From Piper betle (Eukaryota; Streptophyta; Magnoliopsida; Piperales; Piperaceae), in NCBI GenBank assembly GCA_033002965.1, contig JAURVB010013882.1, positions 406,062 to 470,061 of the forward strand: 64,000 bases of DNA, in the 5' to 3' direction. Every line of letters starts with the position of its first letter. The stretch's first letter is position 1. Below the pieces are notes generated by a model. It was not told the origin of the DNA. It ran no database searches and saw only the letters and a program-made list of their open reading frames with translations. Shown here in pieces: positions 10,861 through 22,879 of this stretch. A program made the translations under genes and the position numbers.

Positions 10861-12349
10861 GTGAGAAAAGATTGCGAAGAATTGTCGCCATATGTCTTGT
10901 GAATTCCTTATAATTTGCGTGTCTATCTGAGTAAGCATATGTCTTGGGAATGAAATATATATATCTGAGTAAGCTTATCTTTTAGATTCTGCTATGTTAG
11001 AGAAACAAGCTGTTCTGTAAATATGTGTAAAGAGAAATGATGTATAAAATTGCGTGTGTGATCCGGCGTTCTTAGAGATGTGATTTCCACTCCAAATCAA
11101 TGTAACCAGAAATGGACATTGGGTTCTATTAATGTTATGGCCTTGGGTAGTTCTCACCCCCTTGGATAATGGCAGTGATTTTTAATTCATTAACCCAGTT
11201 GAGGTGTACGTTGCATGAGCTTTGTAAAAGAAATATGTATTACATATTCGCACATTACTATACATGCGGTAAATTTAATTACTTAATTTTGAAAATCGGG
11301 TAAACTTTTATTTTTGTGATCCCATTTCCGGAAAATCAGGGCAAATAGGAAGAATTTGCATATTCTTTTTACTTGATATATCGTCAAGAATGTAGTATGA
11401 TTCTTATGGTTACTGCATCTTGATTTCTATATGATTAACATTACTTCATTTTATGTGTTTTCAGGGATTTTATTTTGTTTTGTGGATCACTTGGTAAAAT
11501 TCATTCTTCTTTTCATACAGCTCGAAACATGTTCCGCTTAAAATTTTAAGCATGAAATTTACAATAGTTAAGCTTGCTCTAGTACCAGCTTGAATACCTC
11601 TGTCCTCAGAAGGTTTGAAGCGAAGAGCTCGAGAACTATTTTCTTTTTGCAGGGAGACCATTTAGAGTCGTGTTTCATCATCCTGGCATTGCCGAGAAGA
11701 TAACATGCTAGCCAAGGGCAAGAAAAGTCAGCTTGCAGCAAAGGGGTAAGAGATACTTTTCTTAGAGCAGCTACTGAAATTAGTATAGTGGTTAAATGAC
11801 AGTTTGGCTTATCACTTTGCAGTCTTAGGCATGCTTTTCTGTATGATTTGTCTTATATTATACTTTATTCAACAGCCTGGACCATGCCAAGAGGTTGCAA
11901 GTAGGTGGGCACGCCTTCATTCTCATCGGACACGCTTGGTATCTTTGAGATCATCCGGCATTTTCTCAGCATGTTTGATGTCATGTTTTGCATATGTTTA
12001 ATTGTCTTCCTGGGTTTTGTTTTTTTCACGTTTATTTTTTAGAGGTTCAATCGTAAGAATCTGCTAAAAGTCTTATAACTGGTTGCAGTATTTTAAACAT
12101 GGCGATGGACAAGGGAGCGCCTCAACTACGGTAACTGTACACACCTGTTCAACTTGCACGTCTGTTTACTTCGTATTATGCCCTAGTTTAATACACACAT
12201 GCTAAACCATGCATGTTTTCAAGTCAAAAAGTAGAATTTGTTGCTATTTCCTGGATACATGATTGAATCGAGGGAATAAATCCATCGTCAACGTTGAAAT
12301 GCTTCAAGAAAGGAAAAGAAAGAGCTCTCTCTTGCCATCAGCGAGCTGG
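10861..12349. other. Stretch with exon-like scraps of unknown origin
   Basis: Following the REV1 remains, 11655-11745 (after a TTTTTGCAG acceptor) and 11877-11960 (after a TTCAACAG acceptor) look like short exons ending near GT. They read GRPFRVVFHHPGIAEKIT-like and LDHAKRLQVGGHAFILIGHAW-like peptides in different frames. I do not recognise a family. They could be remains of a second decayed gene. The rest is AT-rich. Confidence 0.3.
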
Positions 12350-12357
12350 TTATATAT
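12350..12357 (+). promoter_or_regulatory. Probable TATA box of the PIP-like gene
   Basis: TTATATAT lies 46-53 bases upstream of the ATG at 12403, in a GC-balanced context. The spacing would give a short leader of about 15-25 bases. Inference from position and sequence only. Confidence 0.45.
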
Positions 12358-12402
12358 GGGGAAGCCCTTGATCAAACACTGCATGCAGAGAAGTACAGAG
12401 AG

Positions 12403-12654
12403 ATGAGAATGGAGAAGAGAAGAGCCGGTTCTGCGATGCTACTTATAGTAACCATGCTAGTTGCATCTACTTGGCTTCCTTTTGTGCAATGCAGAGCCAT
12501 GGACGTTAACTTTCGAGAGGGGAGGAGGGGTTCTATCCCGTTGGAGAAGACGGAGGGGATGGAGCCGACGTTTGTAAAGGTGGATGTACACATGTTAGAG
12601 AGCTTAACTTTCAAGTTGGCTGCCGGCCCCAGCAAGAAAGGTTCTGGCCACTAG
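12403..12654 (+). CDS. PIP-like (PAMP-induced secreted peptide-like) precursor
   Basis: The precursor is 83 codons in a single exon. Residues 11-30 are a signal peptide (AMLLIVTMLVASTWLPFVQC). The variable region ends in KLAAGPSKKGSGH, and residues 74-83, AGPSKKGSGH, match the PIP/PIPL core S/A-G-P-S-x-x-G-x-G-H at the extreme C-terminus, where the family carries it. PIP and PIPL peptides are secreted, proline-hydroxylated signals that are sensed by receptor kinases and tune immunity, stress and root growth. Two ATGs two codons apart (12403, 12409) are possible starts; both keep the signal peptide. The gene lies 5.2 kb from the CLE gene, but the two are unrelated in sequence. No disruption is seen. 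Confidence 0.8.
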   Translation: MRMEKRRAGSAMLLIVTMLVASTWLPFVQCRAMDVNFREGRRGSIPLEKTEGMEPTFVKVDVHMLESLTFKLAAGPSKKGSGH

Positions 12655-12936
12655 ATTTTTTACCAACTTTCCTTCTTCTTCACTTTTTTTGTCCTTATTT
12701 TTGGGTGGTGTTGTTTTTTGGTTAATGTAACAGAAATTGTGAGTTGAAAAGTTAATAACTTTTTTTTGGGTATGTTGTTGAAGGAGGCTGTAAGTTTGCA
12801 AGTCATCTCTTTTTTTTTTTTTTTGGAGAAATGTATTCGATAGGCTAAGGATCACTTCCTTGTATCTGAGTACAATGAAGTACTGCCCCTCGCAATAACA
12901 CATTTCATATTATACATTATGGAAATATTTTTCCCA
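12655..12936. other. 3' flank of the PIP-like gene
   Basis: A T-rich flank with poly-T runs (12774-12780, 12810-12824), probably partly 3' untranslated region. No gene is seen. Confidence 0.35.
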
Positions 12937-13556
12937 TATATATATATATATATATAGGAAATAAGGTTTTTCTGCTTGAGCAGAGGCAGCTTGCCTGTGC
13001 TCAAGTTTTATCATGGCCGTTAGATTAGCGTCTAACGGCCAAGATAAAAAAAATAGGGGTGCCGCCGGCGCCACCGCAGCAGCGATGGCGGAGGGGCGGA
13101 AAGGGGCCCGGTCATGGCGACGGCCGGGGGGGGCGGTGGCGACAGGGGACGGGGTTGGTCTGGGGGCGGCCGCTGCGTGGTCGCCTATCGCCACGCGGGG
13201 GACGTGGCGGGGTGGCGGGCGAGGGACGGGGGACGGTGGCCGGCTGGGGACAGGGCGAGGTGGCAGGCGGGGGCGCGGCGGGGGATGGCGACGGGGTAGG
13301 GGTGGTGTCACCCAGCGGCGGCCGACAGGGGAAGAGCAGGGCGGCTAGATCCGCCGCCCCGCGCCGCCGGTGGTAGGGGGAGGGGTCGCCGCCCTGTCGG
13401 CCGGGGGCGGCGACGGGCCGGGCAGGGGGTCGCGTCGGCCGGCGACGGGGCTTTTTTTTTCACCCAACCGTTGGATTAATCCAACGGCCGGATGGCTCAA
13501 GCACAGGCAGCTGAGTAAATCTGCCCTCGTGTATATATATATATATATATATATAT
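12937..13556. mobile_element. Small palindrome-bounded element set inside a (TA)n microsatellite
   Basis: A GC-rich core of about 575 bases (12957-13531) is flanked on both sides by (TA)n (12937-12956 and 13532-13556). The left end has a near-perfect hairpin at 12975-13005 (outer stem CTTGAGCA/TGCTCAAG, inner AGGCA/TGCCT), then the perfect 10-bp stem GGCCGTTAGA/TCTAACGGCC at 13015-13040. The right end has the perfect palindrome CCGTTGGATTAATCCAACGG at 13468-13487, then a GCTCAAGCACAGGCAGCTG segment mirroring the left hairpin. The ends are thus inverted relative to each other. Long GC-rich frames inside are low complexity and not genes. The layout resembles microsatellite-targeting elements described in rice as micron; the link is an inference. 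Its right edge is about 200 bases upstream of the CBSX start codon. Confidence 0.65.
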
Positions 13557-13752
13557 TATACTATTTGGAGACCAAAACGAAGCCTTGGAATATAGTAATT
13601 AGAGATAATCATCCTTTATTTTGTTAATTATTTGTATAAAACACCTTATACGAAACCGTTGACCTTATCCTTTTTCTCCTCCGACGCCATCTCCGTCGCC
13701 GGCGACGACGATAAAACTCGGATCTTTCCTCCCCCTTTTACAGCCTCCATTC

Positions 13753-16679
13753 ATGGATTCCGTCTTGCTCGCCGACCCACTTCGCGTCTCCTCGCCGGCT
13801 GCTCCTCTCACTTGTTGTCTCCGCCGCACGATGGCCGCACCCCTTCTTCGACCGCCGCGCTTGGCTTCACCTGCGCTATTTGGCGTCTTCTCGCAATCTA
13901 TAGCTGCGTCGGTGGGCGGGGCGGGTGGCTGTCGGGGTTCGGCTGTTGTGGCCAATTTCACCCCTGTACGTGGAAACTCTATTCATGGATGTATTTGGCG
14001 TTCATCTTTGCTACCCTAGTGTAGAAATTTGTCTCCTTCTTAGTGTACTGATTGTGTTTCTCGTACAGCTTGAGCTGATTCAATTCTCATTGTTGGTGGA
14101 TTTGAGGGTGGTTTTTTCCCCCGAGTATTCGATGGGACTTGTTGTTATGTTATATGATATTAGATAAAATTTAAAAATACGGTTCTGTAGCATGTCGCTT
14201 TGTGGTGTAATAGATGCTAAGAAGGGTGGAAGAGACGGTAAATTTTGAGGTGACGAATAATCAAGTGTGAAAAAGTTGGTTTTGATGTAGTTTTTGGCAT
14301 GCTATGTTTAGATTTTCAATTTCATGAGCTAGAGGTTAGAGCTCGACTTTTGTTTAAGTTTTTTGGATGCAACGCATTTCTCTAGCATCTCAATGCGACA
14401 GATTCGTTAGGCATTTTCGAAGGTCACCTGTTTGTATTATTAGTATGTTTACATCTGATGCCGTTTGATTGTGCATCACATATTAAAAACTACAAATTTT
14501 CTCGGTTTCTTTGCACCACTTGTCTTGCATTTCCATGTATGCTAATCTCTACCGTTGTGTCTGTACTGTGGAATCGCATCCGCAGGCTACAAATGCGGAT
14601 TACACAGTAGGTGACTTCATGACTGGACGGGAGGGTCTTCATGTAGTCAAGCCTACAACTACCATTGATGACGGTAGTTCTCAGCCCACTGTACATTAAA
14701 CGTGAAACAGCTTGGAGTAGTCTGACTTATATTGAAAATTGCAGCTTTGGAGATTCTTGTGGAGAATAGAATTACTGGCTTTCCCGTGATTGATGATGAC
14801 TGGAATTTGGTGAGCAAATTGTAGTCTTGATGAGAAATGGATTGCTGGTTTTGCATTTATTTTAGGATTTAAACAACACTTCTTTTTTATGATCAAAGGA
14901 GCTTGCAGCACTGTGTTAAGCTTTAAGAATAGGTTTCATCTCTTTGCAGGTCGGGGTAGTTTCAGACTATGATTTGTTGACACTAGATTCCATATCAGGT
15001 TCGTGAGGTTCTTCAATGAGATTTTCACTGATGTGCAGGATATACATTTCCTGCCTTTCTAGTTTTATAAACGTGAGTAGATGCAGGCTAAAATGTAAAG
15101 GATCTGGTCCAGCAGCACCATTATTATTTTGTTGATTCTGATATCCTGTAGCTACATAGTACAAATTATGAGTTTGTTTAAGATGACCATTGCCCACTAA
15201 ACAAGACATGATTGTCTGAACGATTGGGGAAGATGAAGCATTTTTATTGATTAACTATGCCCATCTTGTTCAAGAATGAACATTTTTTGATACTGTAGAG
15301 CTACTTTTTGCATTGTCAGTAAGCAATTTTTTTTGTGGAAGGAAAAGCTATTGTTACTCTGTTTAAAAAACTTTTTATGACTTCATGTTTTCATGTTCCA
15401 GTATAAGCTGCTAGACAAGGGCTTGTTACTATATTAGAAAAATAACGAGATCCATTCATGATCATTCAGCCTGATCCTATTTAATACATAGGAAGCACCA
15501 TTGGTATTGTGTCAAAAGCATAGTATGCTCTATTTAAACGTTCAAGGTTATAAGAGTGGCCTTTTTCCTTAGTTTTTTTAAAAAAATATTTTAAAAAAAA
15601 TCTTCCCTTTTCTGCTTATAGGAGGATTCCCTGAGTTTCTCTTATGTTTTTGGAGCTTGAGTTCTTTATTCTTGCAATTGATTGACTGTGGAATTCTCTG
15701 GGCATAATTTATCTTTTTAAATAAGTAAATGTCGCAAATGTCTTATATTTCTAGTATGAGGACCTTCACATACAAGTTTTGTCAAGCTGTCATTTGTGAA
15801 CTGCTTGATTCCGTTATAACTAAGTCAACATCTTGTGGTCATTAGGAAGCAGGCATGCCGATACAAGCATCTTTCCAGAAGCTGATAGTACTTGGAAAGT
15901 ATGCATCTTTTGTTTTCTATAAATTTCTATATTTAAAAGTTCAGAGAAGTTGTTAATTACTCTTTCAAGAATAGAATAACAGTAAATTAAAATTGAAAAT
16001 TTTTTTGGGGAGAGGGGGGGTTGATTTACTTAAACGAGTGTAATATTTAACATGGCTTTAGTTGCGAAGTGCAGACATTCAATGAGGTCCAGAAACTGCT
16101 TAGCAAAACCAACGGAAAAGTCATTAGTGATGTCATGACAACTTCACCACTTGTAGTACGTGATACCACTAACCTGGAGGATGCTGCGAGGTAAATCATA
16201 CAGCTTTCTTGTTCCTGAAACCTTGTGAATGATGAAGATGATTTTGTTTCAGTTTCCGTGTGAAGAACTGGATCCTGCAATCTTTACTTTCTGTGGAAAG
16301 TACTTCAGATGTGTAAAAAATGCTGCTGTTAACAACCTTTGAGTGGAAATGCATCTTGCATATGCCTCGGTTTATACAACTTGAATGTTGCTTGATGCCT
16401 GTTATGACTAGTTTCTAAATGATATTGAATATTTCTCTGCTTCTCTTTATGGCAGATTATTACTTGAAAACAAATACCGAAGGTTACCTGTGGTAGATGA
16501 CTCGGGGAAGCTGGTAAGTCAATGGTTTTTCTTTTTGCTTGTCTTTGTCTTTCCTTCCTGCCAATATAAGCTTTAGTCTCTGCCGATTCATTCAAATTAA
16601 GCTCCCACAGGTTGGGATTATAACAAGGGGAAATGTTGTTGGAGCCGCACTTCAGATGAAGCGGCTTGCCGAAAGATAA
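13753..16679 (+). CDS. CBSX1: CBS-domain protein, plastid CBSX1/CBSX2 type
   Basis: Eight exons join in frame: 13753-13965, 14586-14673, 14745-14809, 14950-14998, 15846-15898, 16075-16190, 16456-16513 and 16611-16679. All introns are GT/AG. They give 236 residues, the family's usual size. The first ~70 residues are Ser/Ala/Arg-rich and Asp/Glu-poor, as in a chloroplast transit peptide. The first CBS domain (about 77-137) includes YTVGDFMT, HVVKPTTTIDDALEIL and ENRITGFPVID; the second (about 172-230) includes VISDVMTTSPLVV, NLEDAA and NKYRRLPVVD, ending VGIITRGNVVGAAL. CBSX proteins bind adenosine nucleotides and activate plastid thioredoxins, influencing redox and H2O2 levels. All reading frames are intact. 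An upstream ATG at 13632 is out of frame with the match and was not chosen. Whether it is CBSX1 or CBSX2 cannot be settled here. Confidence 0.9.
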
Positions 16680-18415
16680 TCTGTTGGAAAATCTCGGTTG
16701 GTATCAAGTGCGAAGAACTTGGTTTGGGGGGAGCAAAGCTTGAAGATGGATCGGTTGGAGGCAGTAATTCTTCACCCAGCTTTTAGCAACTGGGTAAACG
16801 CTGCCAAATTATACTCAGCAAGTTGCTTTAATTATGTATATAACAAGTTTAGGAGAAGATGGTGAACTTGCAGCATTTGTGGTGTTGAATTTTGCATTTT
16901 TCTAGGAATGCAAGTAATAGATTGCAAACATGTAAGAGATACAAGATTACCAGAACTCTGCACTTGTAATCGTCCACAGCTTTATGATCTTCTCTCCACT
17001 CTGATCACCTCCACTGGGTAAGAGCCAGTTTCCGGATACCATGGCAAAGGTGGCATCTTTTTTATTTTCTAAAAACAAAAATGCCATTGAAAGACTATGC
17101 CGGCGTTGTGCGAGGAAGATTTGTTGACATAATCAGAACAGAACAGTGTGAGAGCCTTAGAAAAACTTTAAGAATTGTGTGGGTTGAATTTGATTCTAGT
17201 GATTGTTGCCGTGACGGCTCTCCAAACTAGCCACATATCAATATAATTGCAACCTCAATAGCAGCCCCAACAATATAATAATAATTGATTGAAATGAAAG
17301 GCAGAAATGAAGGTTAGAGAAAGTCTATTAGCTTTGTCCAATGTAGCCGGCAAATCGTAGTAAATATTGAATTGGGTTGGCTAATTGTGGATTAGATACA
17401 TAAACCCTCGGTGGCCAATATAATCAAGACAGACTACCAAAGGAGACCAAAAGGACTTGTGAGGGGACCATTAATACGCGTAATTAATTAAATTGAATGG
17501 CCTGTTAGGAGATGTGATTTGTGAATGTGATGTAACAGAGTGAAGGTGCACTTAACTATTCGGGTTATTGCGTTATTAGTCGATTATTATTAATTAATAG
17601 AGAATGAAACCACTATTTTAGTTCACTAAAGTGGCCAAGTCGAGTCGTTGCCGAAGAGCATAATAAAATAGACTTCAACTAAGCAATCGACAAACACAGT
17701 CCCCAAATAACCTGTTACGAAAACTGCCTCTATAACCTCAAATTGAAAGTAACAAGAACCACAAAACTGGGTTCAAGAAATTCATACGCCATCGCTACCG
17801 ATCACTCTCTGCCAAGACAAAATGGATTGAAAACGTCACATTCCACTTGGCCCCACAGCAGGCCGCAAAAACTTTGCTTGGATTGTGATCAACTCTAGAG
17901 GATTATAAAATGCCCAATATACATATATATATATATATTTTTTTTTCTTCTATATATATATATATACTATATATAGAAAATAGATATATAGATGTGTATG
18001 AATGGAAACAAAGTGGAATGGGGCCCACAGCAGCATGCGGTCGGTTTTTGTCCGCATTACGCCCATACACACCACCTGATCACTTCCCGCCGCCTCTCGG
18101 TGGGCCAGCATCGTAGTTGATGGCTCCACTGCGGCCATCCAACATCGCAAAGTGGAAATTAATCAAAATGATAAATCAGGCGACTAATCAAACCTAACAT
18201 CTAAACACTCTGTTTCTTCCCCTTCATGCCACTTAATCAATGCTTTATATAATATAATATCATAATTACGGCAATAATAATCACAATTAGATTCCCAAAA
18301 CCCAAAAATTAAAATATTTAAAGATTAAAAAAACCACCCTGTCCCTAATATTTGCTGGTGGATATGCACAACACAGGAAACGACGGACACGCTCGTTCAG
18401 CACGGGCGGCTCGAC
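16680..18415. other. Convergent intergenic region between CBSX and ERF genes
   Basis: Holds the CBSX 3' flank, AT-rich sequence and interrupted (TA)n tracts at 17920-17988. No open frame with recognisable content and no RNA gene is seen. The last 100-200 bases should contain the ERF 3' untranslated region. Confidence 0.4.
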
Positions 18416-18958
18416 TCAACATCCGTCGTTGGTTTCGTCGTCATCGTCGTCCTCTTCAGAGCTAGCTTCCGGCTCCATGTTCAGATCCGGCTGTTTCCTC
18501 GGCCGCCCGCCGGCGACCTCGGACCCCCGCCGCTCCATCATCCCGGCCTCGGCGGCGTCGACCCGCGCGCCGACCTCCGTCGCCCGCTTCCGGATGGCCG
18601 CGGCGGACATGTCCTGCTCCGCCCCTCCCCCGCACGCCGCGGCCGCGTCCGGGAAGTTGAGGCGAGCGGACGGCCCGCGTAGGATGAGCAGCGCCGTGTC
18701 GTAGGCTCGGGCGGCGGCGACCGCGGTCGAGTAGGATCCTAGCCAGATCCTGGACCGCTTGTTCGGCTCCCGGATCTCGGCCACCCACTTGCCCCACTTC
18801 CTCATCCTCACCCCTCTATACATCCTCTCCCCCTCCGCCGACGCCGCCGCCCTTCGCCTCCCCCTACCGCCCCCTCCGCCGACGCCGGAGTCACCGCCGG
18901 AGCAGCACCCCGCCTCCATGGCCGCCTGCTCTATTCTATCCATAGGCCGAGCCTTCAC
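18416..18958 (-). CDS. AP2/ERF transcription factor, DREB-type with EAR repression motif (ERF group II)
   Basis: 180 residues in a single GC-rich exon. One AP2 domain spans about 47-103 ([16 protein letters not shown], then [31 protein letters not shown]) with the Val-14 and Glu-19 positions typical of DREB rather than ERF types. The C-terminal part contains DLNMEP at 158-163, a DLNxxP EAR motif, followed by an acidic tail. This layout matches the small DREB proteins with an EAR motif (DEAR/ERF008-ERF011 group), nuclear repressors acting on DRE/GCC-like sites in stress responses. Internal ATGs at codons 6 and 14 could also serve as starts; 18958 is the first. A G-box and TATA-like run lie just upstream. 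No lesion is seen. Confidence 0.88.
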   Translation of the reverse strand: MKARPMDRIEQAAMEAGCCSGGDSGVGGGGGRGRRRAAASAEGERMYRGVRMRKWGKWVAEIREPNKRSRIWLGSYSTAVAAARAYDTALLILRGPSARLNFPDAAAACGGGAEQDMSAAAIRKRATEVGARVDAAEAGMMERRGSEVAGGRPRKQPDLNMEPEASSEEDDDDDETNDGC

Positions 18959-19000
18959 ACCTTATCGGTTATGGGGGGAGGTGTGTGGAATAAGTGTGCG

Positions 19001-19010
19001 TATATATATG
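19001..19010 (-). promoter_or_regulatory. TATA-like run upstream of the ERF gene
   Basis: TATATATATG on the plus strand, 43-52 bases before the ERF start codon on the minus strand. If used, the leader would be only some 15-25 bases. Suggestive only. Confidence 0.4.
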
Positions 19011-19025
19011 TATGATTGCGTGCCA

Positions 19026-19031
19026 CACGTG
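19026..19031 (-). promoter_or_regulatory. G-box (CACGTG) upstream of the ERF gene
   Basis: A perfect CACGTG within CCACACGTGGGC, 68-73 bases upstream of the ERF ATG. The site contains the ACGT core bound by bZIP and bHLH regulators, as in ABA- and light-responsive promoters. Function is inferred from position. Confidence 0.45.
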
Positions 19032-19611
19032 GGCAGATACTTGGTACGTGCCGGGGGCGGAAAGCGACGGGTCGGCAACAAGAGAGCAGAGGGCGGGAGG
19101 GGTATTGGCGTGGGTCCCGTCGCCGACGCCCGATTGGTTGTGGCCGTCGATTGGGAAGGCAGTTGGATTGCCGGCGACGTAAGCAGGAAGTGGCGGCCGA
19201 TGAATCCGAAGTGTGCCTGCCTGTTCATGCTTCGCTGTTCTAATCATAATAATCCATATGTTATTAGTATCTAATTATAATAATAGGTTAACCGGCCGTC
19301 ATTAGCTATGTGTTAATATCATATATAATCACTCTTATCATATCATATATCATATTATTAATATACTATTAGAGGATTTAGCGGGACTAGATTCATTCTA
19401 ACTCCAATTTCCAACTTCTAACCAAGGTTGCTGGATGAACATCTCAAACTTTGAGCTCCAAATATGAAGAATTGCCACTATACATACCAAGATTATTATT
19501 ATTGTTAATCAAATATGACGAATAAATATAGGATATATATATATGGTGAGGGGAAGTGTGAACACTTGCACCGCTGGTCATGCTAGAAAGTAGAATCGTA
19601 TATACAATGAA

Positions 19612-22065
19612 ATGGGGAGCAGAGAATCTATCGTTGTCCAAAGAGTTGGCCTCACTTTTGGAGGAAGAGGGGTGATGGAATTGGAAGGTGACGACAATCC
19701 TGCCGCTGCCGTCATGGACGTCGACGAGGGAGACGGTTTTGCGGCGGCGAGGGGACAGCCTAACCGGCAGAGCGGCTGGGACCTCCTCGCCTTGGCCCGC
19801 CACCTTATCGCCCAGGACAACCCTTCGTCCGCCCTCCATGCGGTAAATCTACTACAAGCCCATCTTCTCTTCTTCAATTTTTTTGGGTTAATTGGTTTCT
19901 GCCCAGATGGGATGGTGCATGAATTGATTTGCTTCTTTTTTTTTTTTTGGTGTTTAAGATTGCCGCTAATTTTTTTGGATGATCTGCTAGCTGCTAATTT
20001 TGTCATTTGTTGGTTGAGGTTGGTTAATTTTTGGAGGAACTTTCGGTGAATGGCCTGGGTCTGAGGCAAACAATAGGAGCTGGTATTTGGAGCTTCCTTT
20101 AGGATTGCAGCATTAATATCAATATATTCTTTTCTTATGAACGTTTGGGTAATGGTCAATCTGGGGCATTTTTAGGAACACGCAGTTTGTGAAATATTGG
20201 TCCTCCTTGTAGCCTGGCTTGCCAATTGATGTTGTTCAGATCGCGATTTGGTTCGAAAAAGAGTACGCTTCTTTTTCTTATTTTAATGCCCTCAATCACA
20301 CAACCAATCTTCGCTTCACTCTACTGCAGACCATCCTATTTGTCAATGCTTATTACTATGCTTCTTCTGGATTCATTCTGCCATATCTGCCCACATTTTC
20401 ATGATCTAGAAATTACTAGGGAAGGAGGAAACTTGGTGCATAGCTCGCCATCACTCTTTCTTCGCCCAGGTCGGAGGGTGGCAATAAAAGATCACCTTGA
20501 TTCCTCCACTAAAACACAGTGCCTAAGAAGTACATAACACTTGCAAAATTGTATTGTGCTAGCTATACCAAAACAAGCTATTTGATCAATGATGAAGTTA
20601 GGTTAGATTCTCTTTACGTTGTCCTTTTAGAGCAAACTAGAAAACTTAATTGCTTTTTTAGTGGCAAGGGAGCTGTTTCTTCTCCCTTTGTTCCTGAACT
20701 TACGGTTCTATTGAAGACTAAGATGATGTGAAGTGGCCTTTAATATAATTTCAATTTATTGTTGTATCTGTCAATTGAGTATGATCCGTGATGCTTCCTC
20801 TTTTGTTGTTATGTTATACTGTGTTTTTCTCTCCATGTTATCTACTTTCAATTAAGTTCTTGTCAGTTTGCAAAATGTGGCATGAGCTAGCGTTGTCAAA
20901 TTATGTGTGATATTGATAGATTTCAAGAATTTATAGCTGGCTGACAAACTTGACTTGTTGAGTTGTATGTTTGGCAACTTAGAATTAATAGAATAGGTTG
21001 AAGACCGTTTTCTAAATTCTAAAATCTTTTCTCTTTGATGCTCTAATATTTCAACAGTGGTAGTAAAGCTTTACAAAATGATTTATCTTGAATGAAACCT
21101 TTGTCAAACATTATGGCTGCTCTTTCTTTCGCATAATTGTCATTTAGGTCATGATGTGTGTTCGTTAGTGCTATGATCTCTGTAATAGTTATAGTAAAGC
21201 ACTGCAAAGTGATATCTTAAATGATATTTTTGTCTAAAATTACGGCTGCTGTTTCTCTGTTTTATAACTTGTAAAGTTTTTTCTCTAGAAACTGCCTCTC
21301 TTTTATTTTTACAAATTATCATACTTATGAGTCAGGAATAGATGTCCCCTTGTTTTAAGCGCTCGGGACGTTGGAAGAGTGACAATTATATGTACTACTT
21401 GGTAGATTTTTAGAAATCTTAGGTAGTTGAGAAGCTTAATATGATGAGTCATAAGTTTAGACAATTCATAATTGATTGGTCGAATTCAGTTGAAGACCTT
21501 TATCTAAACTATGTGTTCTTACATTCTATGCTTTATGAAAAGTTTGTAATTAAGCTCTATAATTTCTTTTTTGAACGAGACTTTCCTTCACATCATTGTC
21601 ATTTAGGCCATCCTGATGATGATAATTGCGACGTTTCAACTTCTTCTTGTTTCTTTATGATGAGGATTGCAATGATAGCAGGTGGTGATGGCTATCAGGT
21701 GCAGTGGGGGAGATGCAGCTGTTCTTTGTACCTTGAATCGTGCTCGGGAGCTATACCAAAACAAACTGCATGCAGATATTGCAGTGGAGGAATTAGCTTC
21801 TTTGCTTGCAGAGTGTGCCATTGCCGAGGCACAACCAGGGAGAACAGAGTCGCTTCCTTTCAACACGAATGGCGCCTCACCTTTAACAGTACCCAAGTTT
21901 GATGAGAATTCGATACTTGCAGAGAGTGGCAGGAGACAGCTGGTGCTGGACGCATTCGAAGATGGAAGCAGCTTCATCTGCTTAAGGTGTGGAGGCCTCA
22001 TTAGTAATCTCCGTAAAGACGAACACTTACAGTACTGGTGCAACACAAATGATTCAACTCAATGA
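19612..22065 (+). CDS. Uncharacterised two-exon plant protein with C-terminal C2HC motif
   Basis: Exon 1 is 19612-19842 and exon 2 is 21682-22065. They join in phase 0 across a 1.84-kb GT/AG intron (CATGCG|GTAAAT ... ATAGCAG|GTGGTG), giving 204 residues. Exon 1 encodes an acidic N-terminus and [23 protein letters not shown]. Exon 2 continues [20 protein letters not shown], then a helical AECAIAEA segment and a conserved-looking end with CLRCGG and DEHLQYWC, which forms C-X2-C-X11-H-X4-C, a plausible zinc site. I recall related plant proteins of this shape but no established function. A second ATG at 19675 is also in frame. No lesion is seen, and the codon use fits a real gene. Confidence 0.72.
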
Positions 22066-22879
22066 AGTGAACCAGTCTTTTGAGTTCAATTTTATTTGTT
22101 CTTAAGTGCGAATCTGGCATGCATCATCACCATTGTACTGCCTGGAACATCTGCATCCCATCGAAGAGAATTACATAGTGATTCCATGATCTATAGGCCC
22201 AGCATTCCTCAATGCATGCCTCAACTTTTGATCATTAGTTCCAGGCAGGGCAATTCATTTCTCAAGAGAGAGACCATATTTTATGCAATCCTAATAAGTT
22301 TAGTGTAAGAAAATAACGGCATAAAATAAAATATACTTCCCCTGTCTGCTTCTTTGCCAGTGTGCAATTCATAGTAAAGTGAACAGCTTTTGACCAGTTT
22401 ACCTTGGGGATTTTAGTCATGTTGAATAATATCAGTTTGTACTTGCACATAAAAGCCTAACACGGTTGTGGTGCTGGCAAGTTAATAGCTGGTAAAATCT
22501 CGAAGTGGTCAGAATACCTCAATCAAACCGTAGAAGATGATCATGATTTCACTATTTACTATCAGGCATTTCCAATTTCCATGGATGACTACTCTTACCC
22601 TTCTACTTCTTTTTTGGTTTTTTTATGGCAATCCTAATAATTGCTCCAAGGGGTCTTGATTGAAATATGAACTTGATAGCCAGTGGTAACTGCATGTCAG
22701 ACCCATAAAGAAACCGCCTAAACAGTACCAGTGTTCTCGCCTCCCCAAACTATGCGCCATGACAAATGCATAATCAATGGGCAGCTCTTGATCCGATTTT
22801 GGACTTAATTAGGTACACAATTATTACCGTCAATGCTAAAACAACTATGGTGGAAGATATTTAGTCACTATCGAAAAAT
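22066..22879. other. 3' flank and intergenic sequence
   Basis: Likely 3' untranslated region of the preceding gene, then AT-rich sequence. No coding signal is seen. Confidence 0.35.
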
